NCBI GenBank assembly: GCA_903825285.1
Contig: CAIJZY010000058.1
Location: 1 to 58,138, forward strand
Direction: 5' to 3'
From: an uncultured Opitutia bacterium
GTDB lineage: Bacteria; Verrucomicrobiota; Verrucomicrobiia; Opitutales; Opitutaceae
Length of the DNA: 58,138 nucleotides
The position numbers and the translations under genes were made by a program. The notes below the pieces were generated by a model, which saw nothing but the letters and a program-made list of their open reading frames with translations, did no database searches and was not told the origin of the DNA. This document shows, piece by piece, positions 17,707-27,900 of this stretch; the stretch's first letter is position 1; each line of letters opens with the position of its first letter.

Positions 17707-18684
17707 TCAGCAGAGCAGCGAGCCGAAGTCCATGAAGTCGGCGGCGAAGCCGCCGGGGACGCCCTTGCAGATCACGCTCACGGCGTCGTGCGAGTGCAGC
17801 GACTCCAGGTGCGAGCAGGCGATCTGGAAATCCTTGATGCGCTTGTCGGCGTCGAACTCCCGGTACAGCAGCCGGGCGGCGTCCTCGACGAACTTCAGGT
17901 GGGCGCCGTTCAGCTCGGCGAAGGCCTGCTCGTCCTCGCGCTTCACCATCACCTGCGTCTCGGTCTGCAGCGCGCGCAGGCAGTGCGCCTGCACGTCCTC
18001 GATCCAGATCTTCCGGCCCGCGGCCTCCTCGATCGTGATGCGCGCCTTGCTGCGCTGCGAGTGCGGCACGCCGTAGGTGCCGCGGCGGTCGCGCGCGTGC
18101 TCGGTCAGCTCGGCGGAGCACGGGCACGCGGAGGAGTAGACGAAGTCGAAGTGGATGAAGCGGCGGTAGGCGCCGGCGCGGGTCACGACCCCCTCGAAGG
18201 CCACCTCGTAGTACTGCCAGCCCTCCAGCCCGCTGCGCAGGCTCGGCCGCAGCATCGGGTAGGAGAACGCCACCTTCAGCCGCGCGGCCTTGCTGTCCAC
18301 GCGGCGCAGGTAGGTCTTGAGGATCTTGCCCATCCACTCGCCCGTCATGGCGCCGTCCTTGTGCTCGTAGAACGAGCGCATGATGCGGCTCATGTTGATG
18401 CCCTTGAGCTCGGCCTCGAGCGAGACGGTGCCCGTGACGCGGCTCTCGAGCGTGAGGGTGCGGCCGTCCTTGGTGCGGTACTTGAGCGGCAGGCGGAAGT
18501 TGTGGATGCCGACCTGCTGGATCGGCACGTTGGCGCCCTGGATGGCGTCGTGGGCGGCCTCCATCATGTCGGGCAGCGTCGCCCGGTAGGCGGTGGGCGC
18601 ACGGAATTTCCGGTCGTAGCCGCGCTTGATCCGCGGCGGCGTGCCATCCGCGGAGCGGTGGAGGTACATCGGCTTTTTCTTCAT
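17707..18684 (-). CDS. folE2: GTP cyclohydrolase FolE2 (type IB)
   Basis: A 325-residue GTP cyclohydrolase of the FolE2 (GCYH-IB) family, which makes 7,8-dihydroneopterin triphosphate from GTP with a flexible metal requirement. The metal-site Cys lies in SSACPCS (Cys187/Cys189), followed by YGVPHSQRS (His208), and the C-terminal signature [12 protein letters not shown] is typical. No FolE (IA) gene is in the window. Its product feeds folate, queuosine or biopterin synthesis; the neighbouring PTPS-I-like and SDR genes point to biopterin. About 72 bases separate it from the upstream PTPS gene, with a small hairpin (about 18739-18756) at that gene's stop. Confidence 0.94.
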   Translation of the reverse strand: MKKKPMYLHRSADGTPPRIKRGYDRKFRAPTAYRATLPDMMEAAHDAIQGANVPIQQVGIHNFRLPLKYRTKDGRTLTLESRVTGTVSLEAELKGINMSRIMRSFYEHKDGAMTGEWMGKILKTYLRRVDSKAARLKVAFSYPMLRPSLRSGLEGWQYYEVAFEGVVTRAGAYRRFIHFDFVYSSACPCSAELTEHARDRRGTYGVPHSQRSKARITIEEAAGRKIWIEDVQAHCLRALQTETQVMVKREDEQAFAELNGAHLKFVEDAARLLYREFDADKRIKDFQIACSHLESLHSHDAVSVICKGVPGGFAADFMDFGSLLC

Positions 18685-18756
18685 GTCGTTTTTATGGGCG
18701 TCGGTGCAGGCGGCCAGGCGGTTGGGACGATAACCGTAGTCCCGCGCAATGCGGGA

Positions 18757-19242
18757 TTAGCTGGCGGGAGAATCGGGTCCGAAATACTCGGCGTAGTTGC
18801 GCGGGGTCTCGAAAAGGCGGACGCGGTGGAGCCGGCCGGCGGTGATGAGCGGCGCGATCTCGTTCCAGAAGGCGATCACGAGGTTTTCCGTCGAGGGATT
18901 GATGCCGCGGAGGAAGGGCACCTCCTCGTTGAGGTTGCGGTGGTCGCAGGGGTCCACCACTGCGCGGTTCAAGATGCGCTTCAGCTCGCCGAGGTCCAGG
19001 ACGTAGCCGGTCTCCGGGTCGGGCCGGCCGCTAAGGGTGACCTCGAGCACGTAGTTGTGGCCGTGCCAGTGCGGGTTGGTGCAGAGCCCGTACTTCTCCG
19101 TGTTCCAGCGCTGGCTCTTCGCCGGGTTGTGCAGGCGGTGGGCCGAGTTGAAGTGCACCTGCCGGGTGATGTAGACGGTGCCGGCGAGCGCGCGGGGGGC
19201 GCGGCGGGCGGGTTTTTTCCGGCGGCGGGAGGTGGCGGGCAT
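18757..19242 (-). CDS. 6-pyruvoyl-tetrahydropterin synthase (PTPS-I type)
   Basis: A 161-residue T-fold enzyme. Zinc ligands are His35 (NSAHRL), His60 and His62. The catalytic Cys54 is separated from His60 by five residues (CTNPHWHGHNY). That C-x5-HGH spacing is that of animal PTPS, which makes 6-pyruvoyl-tetrahydropterin. QueD, the queuosine enzyme, has C-x3-HGH. Further PTPS-like features are DPETGYVLDL, DHRNLNEEVPF and STEN. The basic N-terminal tail is an extension. I start at the ATG giving MPATSRRRK; the TTG 12 codons earlier is unlikely. Many annotation tools would name it QueD. It leads a same-strand run with folE2 and an SDR. Confidence 0.88.
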   Translation of the reverse strand: MPATSRRRKKPARRAPRALAGTVYITRQVHFNSAHRLHNPAKSQRWNTEKYGLCTNPHWHGHNYVLEVTLSGRPDPETGYVLDLGELKRILNRAVVDPCDHRNLNEEVPFLRGINPSTENLVIAFWNEIAPLITAGRLHRVRLFETPRNYAEYFGPDSPAS

Positions 19243-19354
19243 GAGGTTCAGACGTACCGAGAATCGCAGCCGGGTCAATGCGCCGGCAGCAATTTATGCG
19301 CAGTTGGAGATTAGGTTTGTGGCCCCGGCCCAGCCGCGCTTGTTCGGGTCCAGC

Positions 19355-20158
19355 ATGGCGACGCGATTCTGCATTCTCGGCAGCGGCAGCTCGGGCAACA
19401 GCGCCCTGCTGCAGACCGAGGGCGCGCGGGTCCTGGTGGACGCGGGTTTCTCGGCCCGCAAGCTCGCCGCGCTGCTCACGGCCGCGGGCGAGTCGCTCGC
19501 GGCGGTCGATGCGGTCTTCCTGACCCACGAGCACGGCGACCACGCCGCGGGGATCGAGGGCCTGAAGAAGCACCCGCACATCCGCGTGTTCGCCAACGCC
19601 GCGACCGCGCGGGCGGTGCAGGCGGGGCTCTCCTACCGCCCTGACTGGCAGATCTTCGAGACCGGCGCGCGGTTCCAGTACCGCGACCTCGAGGTGCAGA
19701 GCTTCACCGTGCCGCACGACGCGCAGGAGCCGGTCGGCTTCCGCTTCAGCACCGGCCGCGAGGGCGACCTGTTCGCGCCGCGGCGCTCCCTCGCCTACCT
19801 CACCGACCTCGGCCACGCCCCGGGCCACCTCCACGAGCACATCCGCGACTGCGACGTGGTGGTGATCGAGGCCAACCACTGCCCCGAGTTGCTCAAGGCC
19901 GACCCGAAGCGCCCGTGGTCCACCAAGCAGCGCATCAGCGGCCGCCACGGCCATCTCTCCAACGAGGGCGTCCGCGAGCTGCTGGCCGCGGTCGCGAGCC
20001 CGCGCTGGCGGCGCGTCTACCTCACGCACCTCTCGCGCGACTGCAACTCCCCGGCCGCCGTCGAGCGCGCGCTGGCGGAGGTGCGCGCGGCGCTGGGCGC
20101 CTGCGAGTTTGCCGTCGTCGCCGCCGGCGAGGGCACGCCGTTCTACGAGCTCGGCTGA
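19355..20158 (+). CDS. MBL-fold metallo-hydrolase (YycJ/WalJ-like)
   Basis: A 267-residue metallo-beta-lactamase-fold hydrolase. It opens FCILGSGSSGNSALLQ, the signature of the YycJ/WalJ group, and has the two-metal motif THEHGDHAAG (H-x-H-x-D-H), a later metal-ligand Asp/His block (AYLTDLGHA) and GRHGHLSNEG. Members have nuclease activity in vitro and are linked to DNA repair or cell-wall signalling in Firmicutes; the substrate here is unknown. I use the ATG giving MATRFCIL; an upstream extension would overlap the divergent PTPS gene. It is convergent with the first transporter gene. Confidence 0.88.
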   Translation: MATRFCILGSGSSGNSALLQTEGARVLVDAGFSARKLAALLTAAGESLAAVDAVFLTHEHGDHAAGIEGLKKHPHIRVFANAATARAVQAGLSYRPDWQIFETGARFQYRDLEVQSFTVPHDAQEPVGFRFSTGREGDLFAPRRSLAYLTDLGHAPGHLHEHIRDCDVVVIEANHCPELLKADPKRPWSTKQRISGRHGHLSNEGVRELLAAVASPRWRRVYLTHLSRDCNSPAAVERALAEVRAALGACEFAVVAAGEGTPFYELG

Positions 20159-20172
20159 GGCGGGCCGCCGGG

Positions 20173-21501
20173 TCAGTGCGCGGCGCGGGTGTTCTTCAGG
20201 CTGTGCCGGCCCGCGATGGACCACATGAGGACGCCGCCGAGCAGGCCGAACGGGACCTGGTAGTAGAAGTAGTAGTCCCAGCCGTAGTGATCGAGCACCC
20301 AGCCGAGGCCCTTGATGGCCAGCGCGGCGCCAAAGTACTGGAACGCGTCGATCACGCCGGACGCGAACGCGGCCATCTTGCGCCCGCCAATGTCCATGGC
20401 GGCGGCCGGCCCGAGCAGCGAGTGCGTGGAGTTAACGGTGAACGCGATCATGATCACCATGATGAGCGTCCAGTTGACCGAGGTGACCTGCGCCGCGATG
20501 AACGTGATGGCGACCTGGAGAAAATAGATGATCGCCGCGACCGGCGCGCGCCGCGAGTGGAAGAACCGGTCCGAGATCCAGCCGGAGAGGAGCGACCCGG
20601 CCGAGGCCGCGATCGGGATGGCCAGCCCGAGCGACTGGAACTTCCAACCCCGCGGATCCAGGTGGTGGACGTCCTGGAAGAGCCGGGGAAACCACTGGTC
20701 GATGCCCTGCCGCACGGCGCCCGTCGTGGCATAGGCGACGGCCATGATCCACACGACGGGATTGGTGACGATGTGCCGGAAGACCGTCCTGATTTCCGTG
20801 CGCACCTCCTGGTCGGCGTGGTCGGCCTCGCCGGGGAAGAGGTTCTGGTAGCCGCACTCCTCGGGCGTGTCCTTGACCACCAGCACCAGCAGGACGGCGA
20901 CCAGGGAAGCGAGGCCCGCCGGGATCCAGAACAGCCAGCGCCAGTGCTGCGGCGGCACGTGCCACATGCCGAGGAAGACGAAGCCCGCGAGCAGCGCCGG
21001 CAGCAGCCAGTTCGCCACGCCGCGGCCGAGGTTGATCATGCAGCCGAAGATGCCGGCGAAAGTCCCGCGCTCCTTCTCGCTGAACCAGGCACTGTTGATC
21101 TTGATGAAGCCCGGCGCGCCGAACGACTGCGCGTAGCCGTTGATGCCCCAGAGCAGGGCGAAGAGCCAGAGCTGGCCCCAGAACGAGGCCGCGCCGAACA
21201 GCATGCTCATCGAGACCGTGCCGGCGGCGCCGATCAGCATCGCCCGCTTGCCGCCGATGCGGTCGGTCAAAAGGCCGTTGATGATCTGCCCGCAGCCGTA
21301 GGCGACGAACTGGCACGAGAGGATCGTGCTGATGTCGCCCTTCGAGAAGCCGAACTCGTCCGCGATCGACTTGTTGGCGTACGCAAAATTGTAACGGCAG
21401 AGGTAATAGCTCGTGTACGTCAGGCCGACCACGGCCCAGTTGAGTCCGCGGCGGGCCCGGTAGCCGGACGGGTGCTGGAGACGGGCGGGGAGCTCACTCA
21501 T
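20173..21501 (-). CDS. MFS transporter, organophosphate:phosphate antiporter (OPA) family
   Basis: A 442-residue, 12-helix major facilitator. The N-terminal YTSYYLCRYNFAYANKSI and the loop TDRIGGKRAM fit the OPA branch (GlpT/UhpT/PgtP), in which the Arg of the YLCRYN motif contacts substrate phosphate. Members exchange sugar phosphates or glycerol-3-phosphate for phosphate across the inner membrane; substrate here unknown. It is the downstream member of a tandem pair with 21589-23115, separated by 87 bases that hold a hairpin and a shared AAAATTAACC motif. No UhpA/B-like sensor genes are adjacent. Confidence 0.88.
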   Translation of the reverse strand: MSELPARLQHPSGYRARRGLNWAVVGLTYTSYYLCRYNFAYANKSIADEFGFSKGDISTILSCQFVAYGCGQIINGLLTDRIGGKRAMLIGAAGTVSMSMLFGAASFWGQLWLFALLWGINGYAQSFGAPGFIKINSAWFSEKERGTFAGIFGCMINLGRGVANWLLPALLAGFVFLGMWHVPPQHWRWLFWIPAGLASLVAVLLVLVVKDTPEECGYQNLFPGEADHADQEVRTEIRTVFRHIVTNPVVWIMAVAYATTGAVRQGIDQWFPRLFQDVHHLDPRGWKFQSLGLAIPIAASAGSLLSGWISDRFFHSRRAPVAAIIYFLQVAITFIAAQVTSVNWTLIMVIMIAFTVNSTHSLLGPAAAMDIGGRKMAAFASGVIDAFQYFGAALAIKGLGWVLDHYGWDYYFYYQVPFGLLGGVLMWSIAGRHSLKNTRAAH

Positions 21502-21540
21502 TGTCGCACAGGTCTAGGGAAACCCGGCGGCACTGCACGA

Positions 21541-21575
21541 AAAATTAACCCGAATGTCACCATCCGGTGGTGACA
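21541..21575 (-). promoter_or_regulatory. Hairpin and AAAATTAACC motif between the two transporters
   Basis: TGTCACCA (21555-21562) pairs with TGGTGACA (21568-21575), and AAAATTAACC lies at 21541-21550. The block TAACCCGAATGTCACC resembles TTACCCAATCGTCACC upstream of the other transporter gene (12 of 16 bases). It could be an operator, or a weak terminator of the upstream gene. Confidence 0.4.
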
Positions 21576-21588
21576 CGGCCGCCGCCGC

Positions 21589-23115
21589 TCAGGGCGCGGC
21601 CGCGGTCTTCTGCTCGTGCTCGGCGATGTACTTCCGCGTGGCCGCGGGCAGCTCGTGCCAGATGCGCCAGGCGATGATGCCGCCGACGAGGGCGAAGGGC
21701 ATGAGGAAGATCGGCCACCACTGCCAGCTGCGCTGCGTGAAGACCGCGAGCCCGCCGACCAGATGGTCGCCGCTTGTGCTGCCGGCCTGCGGCGTGAGGA
21801 AACCGACACAGATCGACTGCACGCTGCTGCCGAGGTAGACGCAGCCGTCCACGATGCCCGAGCACGTCGCCGTGGCCTTGCGGCCGCCGAAGTCGGCCGC
21901 GGCGGTGCCCGACATCAGCGAGTGGACGCCCGTCACGGCCGCGACGATCAGCAGCGCGGCGATGCCGACGAGGTAGGGCAGCGCGAACAGGTTCATGGCC
22001 ATCACGGCGGCCATCATCAGCATGAAGGCGCAGAACAGCGCGGCCGGGGGCCCGCGGCGCGACTGGAAGAACTTGTCGGAGATGAGCCCGCCGGCGAAGC
22101 CGCCGACGATGCCGAACAGGCACAGCAGCAGGCCCCAGTTGTCCACGATCGACGCCGCGGCCGGCTGCTTCACGTCGTGGGCGAAGATCGTGTACCACTG
22201 CATGATGCCGTTGCGCAGCACGCCGGCCGTGAGCTCCACGCCCGCGAACATCAGCATGAGCGGGCTGCAGAAGACCTTCTTGAGGAGGTCGAGCGTCGAG
22301 TACTCCTCGTGCATGTGGCCCGAGGAGGCGTCATGGGTGTCGAGATGCGGGAAGCCGGCGGCCTCGGGCGTCTCCCTGATCAGCCAGACATCGAGCACGA
22401 GCCACACCAGCAGGATTGCCGCCGGGACGAAGAACACCGCCCAGGTCGCGTCCACCGTCACGCCCTCCGGCACGAACAGCGCGTGCAGTCCCGCCTGCAG
22501 CCAGTTCGCGCCCGGGATGGCCGCCACCTTCGTCATGTCCACGATCGCCTTGCCCCATTCGAACGCGAAGTAGACGCCGAACGAGATGAGCGTGCCGAAG
22601 ATCGCCCCGAACACGCCGCGCTCGCGCACGTGGAACCAGTTCGCCTTCACCTTGATGATCGAGACGGCGCCGTAGCTCTGGAAATACATGTTCACCGCGT
22701 AGAGCGCGGAGAAGATCCCGACCAGCTTGACGTGCCAGCGGCCGGTCACCACCAGCCACGTCACCACGCCCAGCGCGATGTTGGCCACGGCGGCGCCGAG
22801 CGCGGCAATGATGATGCCCTTCTTGCCGCCGATCTTGTCCACCAGCGGGCCGTTCACGAGGAACGAGAAGGCGTACACGCCCGTGCCGGCGGCGAAGATC
22901 AGGCCGAAGTCCTCGTTCGACATCAGCGCGCCGAAGGAATTCTTCGCCACCGTGAGGTTGTAGCGCCCCATGTAGAGGAACGCATAGGTCATCCCGAGCG
23001 GGAACCAGTTGATGAACCGCCGGCTCAGGAACCACGGCCCGTGCCTCAACGGGTTGTTGTAGAAATACAGCAGGATGACGATCAGGAGGCAGAGGGCGAC
23101 GATGCCGAGTGACAT
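21589..23115 (-). CDS. MFS transporter, OPA-like
   Basis: A 508-residue relative of the downstream OPA-type transporter, longer because it has an extra N-terminal hydrophobic segment (SLGIVALCLLIVILLYFY) and a longer central loop (TVDATWAVF ... THDASSGHMHEEYSTLDLLKK). The conserved MTYAFLYMGRYNLTVAK and VDKIGGKKG match the OPA signature positions. It probably moves an organic phosphate, but the Arg context (GRYN rather than CRYN) suggests a different substrate from its neighbour. I start at the ATG giving MSLGIVALC; the frame continues upstream without family similarity. It diverges from pyk. Confidence 0.86.
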   Translation of the reverse strand: MSLGIVALCLLIVILLYFYNNPLRHGPWFLSRRFINWFPLGMTYAFLYMGRYNLTVAKNSFGALMSNEDFGLIFAAGTGVYAFSFLVNGPLVDKIGGKKGIIIAALGAAVANIALGVVTWLVVTGRWHVKLVGIFSALYAVNMYFQSYGAVSIIKVKANWFHVRERGVFGAIFGTLISFGVYFAFEWGKAIVDMTKVAAIPGANWLQAGLHALFVPEGVTVDATWAVFFVPAAILLVWLVLDVWLIRETPEAAGFPHLDTHDASSGHMHEEYSTLDLLKKVFCSPLMLMFAGVELTAGVLRNGIMQWYTIFAHDVKQPAAASIVDNWGLLLCLFGIVGGFAGGLISDKFFQSRRGPPAALFCAFMLMMAAVMAMNLFALPYLVGIAALLIVAAVTGVHSLMSGTAAADFGGRKATATCSGIVDGCVYLGSSVQSICVGFLTPQAGSTSGDHLVGGLAVFTQRSWQWWPIFLMPFALVGGIIAWRIWHELPAATRKYIAEHEQKTAAAP

Positions 23116-23220
23116 GGGCGGTCGGAGGGAACGGTGGGCGGGGCGGCGGGGCCGGGGCGCTGCAGCAGCGTTCCGGCCAGTTCCGCAAGTTTCTGAGCAG
23201 AAGCGGTCGCCGGCGCACGG

Positions 23221-23261
23221 AAAATTTACCTGCCGCGTGAAGATTTTACCCAATCGTCACC
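23221..23261 (-). promoter_or_regulatory. Direct repeats AAAATTTACC / AGATTTTACC upstream of a transporter
   Basis: Two copies of an (A)(A/G)ATTTTACC-like word start 20 bases apart (23221-23230 and 23241-23250), about two helical turns. The second continues into CAATCGTCACC, which resembles the motif at 21541-21561. A regulator of the two transporter genes could bind here. Confidence 0.35.
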
Positions 23262-23338
23262 GGGACGGTCGCGGCGGCCGTGTTTTTCGGTCCCCGCGCT
23301 TGCGCAGTTGGCCCGATTCCGGCATCAGGAACCCCCGC

Positions 23339-24778
23339 ATGGAACCCGCCTCCTTCCGCCGCACCAAGATCATCTTCACGCTCGGCCCCGCCACCGAGAG
23401 CGAGGCCATGCTGGAGCGCATGATCCGCGCCGGCGCCGACATCGTCCGCCTCAACATGGCGCATGCGAAGCACGACTGGACCCGCGCCGTGATCCGCCGC
23501 ATCCGCGCCGTCAGCGCCCGGGTGGGCCGCGAGGTGGCCATCATGATGGACATCAAGGGGCCCGAGATCCGCACGGGCGACCTGGCCGCGCCGATTGAGC
23601 TGCGGGCGGGCGAGATCTTCGATTTCACCGTCCGGCCCGGCGGCGGCGGCGGGGGGGGCGCCGGCGGCGAGGAGATCCGCTCCGTGGACGTCAACTACCA
23701 GAATCTCGTCAACGACATCCACGTCGGCGACACCGTCCTCGTTGACAACGGCCTGCTGCGCCTCGAGGTGCTGGCGAAGGACGAGGGCCACATCCGCTGC
23801 CGCGTGCTCATCCCCGGGCCGCTCAGCTCCCGCCGCCACATCAACCTGCCGGGCGTGAAGGTGAACCTGCCCGCGTTCACCGAGAAGGACCGCGCCGACA
23901 CCCTCGTCGGGCTCGAGGAGGGCATCGACTTCGTGGCCCTGTCCTTCGTCCGCGAGGCCGCGGACGTCGAGCAGCTGCGCGCCTTCCTGGCGGAGCGGAA
24001 GGCCAAGGTGCGCATCATCGCCAAGATTGAGGACCAGTCGGCCATCGTGCACCTCGACGAGATCGTGCGCGCGTGCGACGGCCTCATGGTGGCCCGGGGC
24101 GACCTCGGCATCGAGTGCCCGTTCGAGGACCTGCCCGTCATCCAGCGCCGCGCCGTGCGCACCTGCCTCGCCCAGGGGCGGCCGGTCATCGTCGCGACCC
24201 ACATGCTCGAGTCCATGATCACCCAGCCGGTGCCGACGCGGGCGGAGATCACGGACGTCGCCAACGCGGTCTACGAGTTCGCCGACTGCGTGATGCTCTC
24301 GGGCGAGACCACCGTCGGGAAGTACCCGCTCGAGTGCGTGCAGATCCTCGACAAGATCGCGCGCCGCATCGAGGCCGAGGCCGACTTCACCGGCCGCGAG
24401 CCCGCCGTGTTCACCGGCGAGCGGATGAAGGTCCTGCATTCCGCCGTGGTCCTCGCGAACGAGATGCCGAACTCGAAGATCCTCACCTTCACCCGGCACG
24501 GCTTCATGGCCAACGGCCTCGCCGCGCTCCGGCCGACCAGCGCGCCCATCCTCGCCATCACGCCCTACCCCGAACTGCTCCGCCAGCTCCGCCTGCTCCG
24601 CGCCGTCGAGCCGTTCCTCATGCCGTTCGCCACCGAGCCCGACGTCACGATCGAGAACGCCATCACCCTCCTGCGTCAGGCCGGCCGCGTCGTCCCCGGC
24701 GACAAGCTCATCATCGCCTCCGACATCGTCTCCAGCGATCGCCTTGTGGACAGCGTGCAGCTGCGGACCGTGAGCTAG
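23339..24778 (+). CDS. pyk: Pyruvate kinase
   Basis: A 479-residue glycolytic enzyme converting PEP and ADP to pyruvate and ATP. Visible motifs: TKIIFTLGPATES, MMDIKGPEIRTGDL, ALSFVRE, the catalytic IIAKIEDQSAI (Lys), VARGDLGIE, and PVIVATHMLESM with TRAEITDVANAV. A short Gly-rich loop in the B domain (PGGGGGGGAGGEE) is encoded by a run that includes eight consecutive G (23651-23658), unusual for this family and a possible slippage site. I start at the ATG giving MEPASFRRTK, about 224 bases from the divergent transporter start. Confidence 0.95.
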   Translation: MEPASFRRTKIIFTLGPATESEAMLERMIRAGADIVRLNMAHAKHDWTRAVIRRIRAVSARVGREVAIMMDIKGPEIRTGDLAAPIELRAGEIFDFTVRPGGGGGGGAGGEEIRSVDVNYQNLVNDIHVGDTVLVDNGLLRLEVLAKDEGHIRCRVLIPGPLSSRRHINLPGVKVNLPAFTEKDRADTLVGLEEGIDFVALSFVREAADVEQLRAFLAERKAKVRIIAKIEDQSAIVHLDEIVRACDGLMVARGDLGIECPFEDLPVIQRRAVRTCLAQGRPVIVATHMLESMITQPVPTRAEITDVANAVYEFADCVMLSGETTVGKYPLECVQILDKIARRIEAEADFTGREPAVFTGERMKVLHSAVVLANEMPNSKILTFTRHGFMANGLAALRPTSAPILAITPYPELLRQLRLLRAVEPFLMPFATEPDVTIENAITLLRQAGRVVPGDKLIIASDIVSSDRLVDSVQLRTVS

Positions 24779-24921
24779 GGGGCGTTGATTCTGTCCCACC
24801 GCAGTGTCGCTCCTTTTCATCATCAGAACCGGATCTGGGATTTACCTCTTTTTTTACTGTTACATAATTGCATGAGTGGCGTCTTGGCTGGAGACCGTCT
24901 CCTGCCTTTCCCCCTCGCGGC

Positions 24922-27900
24922 ATGAAATTTCCCCTCCTGCGTTTTTGCTGGCTCAGTCTCGCGGCTTTCCTGCCGCTCCTGCAGGGTGCGAATCCCAGCC
25001 TGGTCAGCATCTCCACGCGGGCACAGGTCGGGGCGGGTGAAAACATTCTCATCGCCGGCTTCGTCATCAGTCCGGGCACCAACAAGACGGTGCTGATCCG
25101 CGGCGTCGGCCCGGAGCTGAAGAACCTCGGCGTCTCCGGCTTTCTCGCGCAGCCGGTGCTGAAGCTGTTCAGCTCCGCGAACTCCACCACGCCGATCGCC
25201 ACGGTCACGGGTTGGAAGACCAGCGACGCCGCGACGTTCGCGCAGGTCGGCGCCTTCCCGCTGACCTCCGGCTCGGCCGACACCGCGCTGGTCACGACGC
25301 TCGCGCCGGGTGTCTACACGGCGCAGGTCTCGGGCAACAACAACACCACGGGCGTGGCGCTGGTCGAGGTGTACGAGGTCGGCACGTCCACCGCCAAGCT
25401 CATCAGCCTGTCCACGCGCTCCTATGTCACCACGGGCGAGGGTGTCACGCTTCCCGGATTTGTCATCGCCAACGGCACCGGCACGCGCCGGTTGCTGGTG
25501 CGCGTCTCCGGCCCGGCCCTCGCGGCCTACGGCGTGGTCGGCACGCTGGCGGACCCGGTCCTGCGCATCACGGATCTCGCGAACACGGTGACCTACGCCA
25601 CCAACGACGACTGGGGCACGCCGGTCGGCACCAACGCCGTCTCCGGCGCCACGCTGAGCGCGTCGTTCCAGCAGGCCGGCGCGCAGCCGTTTCCCGATCC
25701 CAACAGCAAGGACGCCGCCATCCTCGCGGACTTCACGCCCGGCGTGTACGCCATCCAGGTCAGCGGCGCCGGCGGCACCTCCGGCGTCGCGCTCACCGAG
25801 GTCTACGACGTCACGCCGTCCGGTCCCGCCACGGTCACCATCGCCGCCACCAAGGCCAACGCCGACAAGTCCGGCAGCAATCCCGGCGAGTTCACCGTCA
25901 CGCGCGTCGGCGACCTGCTCACGCCCCTGACCGTGTCGTTCACCGTGGGCGGCACCGCGGTGAACGGCCTCGACTACTTCCCGCTCTATCCCACGACGGT
26001 CACGATCCCGAGCGGCGCGGCCTCGGCCAAGATCGCGATCACGCCAAACGCCGACCTCCTCAGCAGCACTGCGGCCACGGTCACGCTGACCGTGACATCT
26101 GGCAACGGCTACGTCGTCGGCCCCGCCAGCGCGGCCACGGTCACGATCGCCCCGGCCAATTCCACGCTGTACGTCGCCACGATCCGGCCCCGGACCAACG
26201 CCACGACGTCCACGGCCTCGGGCACCGCCACGATCCTTCTCAACGCCGCGGGCACCATCGCCCAGGTCAGCATCTCCTTCTCCAACCTCACCTCCACCGA
26301 GGTCGTCGCCCACCTGCAGATCGGGTCCACGGGCGACTACGTGCTCAACCTCCCGCCCGGCCAGGTCAGCTCACTGTACTGGACGCTGACCCCGGTCGGC
26401 ACTTACACGGTGGCCAACCTCGTCGCCGCGCTGCAGTCGGGCAACCTCTACGTCGGCATCGACACCGCCAACTATCCCACGGGCGAGGCCAGCGGCACCT
26501 TCCTGCAGGCGACCGGCTCGCAGACCTTCACTGCGCCGCCCGCGCCGCCGGCCCTGCCGACCGGCGCGCCCGGCACGGCCGGCGCCGCGCGTTTCCTGGC
26601 CCAGGCCACCTTCGGGCCGACGCAGGCGGAAATCGACGCCCTCGCCAACAGCAGCTACGATGCCTGGATCAGCAGCCAGCTCGCGATGCCGTTCACGTCA
26701 CACCGCGCCGCCGCGCTGGCCGACCTCGCCGCCTTCGGCGGCAACTCCGACGGCAGCATGGCCGCCTCAAACCGACAGGCGGCGTGGTTCAAGACCGTCC
26801 TCACCGCCCCGGACCAGCTGCGCCAGCGCGTCGCCTTCGCGCTCAGCGAACTCCTGGTCGTGTCCGACGTGTCCATTAACGCGCCCGAGGGCCTGGCCAA
26901 CTACTACGACCTCCTCGGCAACGGCGCCTTCGGCAATTTCCGCACCCTGCTGCAGAACGTCACCCTGAGCCCGATCATGGGCAACTACCTCAGCTCGCTG
27001 CGCAACGCCAAGGCCACCACCACCACGAGCCCCGACGAGAACTACGCGCGCGAGGTGATGCAGCTCTTCTCCATCGGGCTCAGCCAGCTGCAGCCCGACG
27101 GCACGCTCAAGCTCGACACCACCGGCCTGCCCATCGCCACGTACGACCAGACCACCATCACCCAGATGGCGAAGGTGTTCACCGGCTGGGGCTACCCGTC
27201 CACCAACCCGAACGCCTTCCGCAGCGCGCCGACGGACTATTTCTCGCCGATGCAGCTGTACCCCGCGTACCACGACACGACGGCGAAGAGCATCGTCAAC
27301 GGGATCGTCCTGCCCGCCAACCAGACCGGCACGGTGGATCTCCAGCAGGCGCTGGATGCGCTGTTCAACCACCCGAACTGCGGCCCGTTCGTGTGCCGGC
27401 AGCTGATCCAGCGGCTGGTCACGAGCAACCCCAGCCCCGCCTACGTCTACCGCGTCGCGCAGGTCTTCGCGAACGACGGCACCGGCACCCGCGGCAACCT
27501 CGCGGCGGTGGTCCGCGCGATCCTCACCGACTATGAGGCCCGGTCGAACTCGCTCCTCACCAACGCCGGCTACGGCAAGCTGCGCGAGCCGCTGCTCCGC
27601 CTGACCAACGTCCTGCGCGCGTTCGGCGGCGCCTCCACCAGCGGGCGCTACGGCATCTTCAACCCCGAGGGGTCGCTCGACCAGGCCGCGTTGCGCTCCC
27701 CGACGGTCTTCAATTTCTTCCACCCGGCCTACATCTATCCCGGGACGCTCGCCAGCGCCGGCCTGGTCGCGCCGGAGTTCGAGATCACCAACGCCACCAC
27801 CGCGATCAGCGTGCCCAATTATCTCCGCGGCTACGTGTTCTTCAGCGCCACGCCCACCGCCTCGACCATCACGCTCAATCTCGCGACCGAGCAGACGCTC

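Noticed and set aside
18757-19242. QueD (queuosine) assignment for the T-fold protein
   Set aside because: The C-x5-HGH spacing and flanking residues match PTPS-I better. No QueC, QueE or QueF gene lies nearby.
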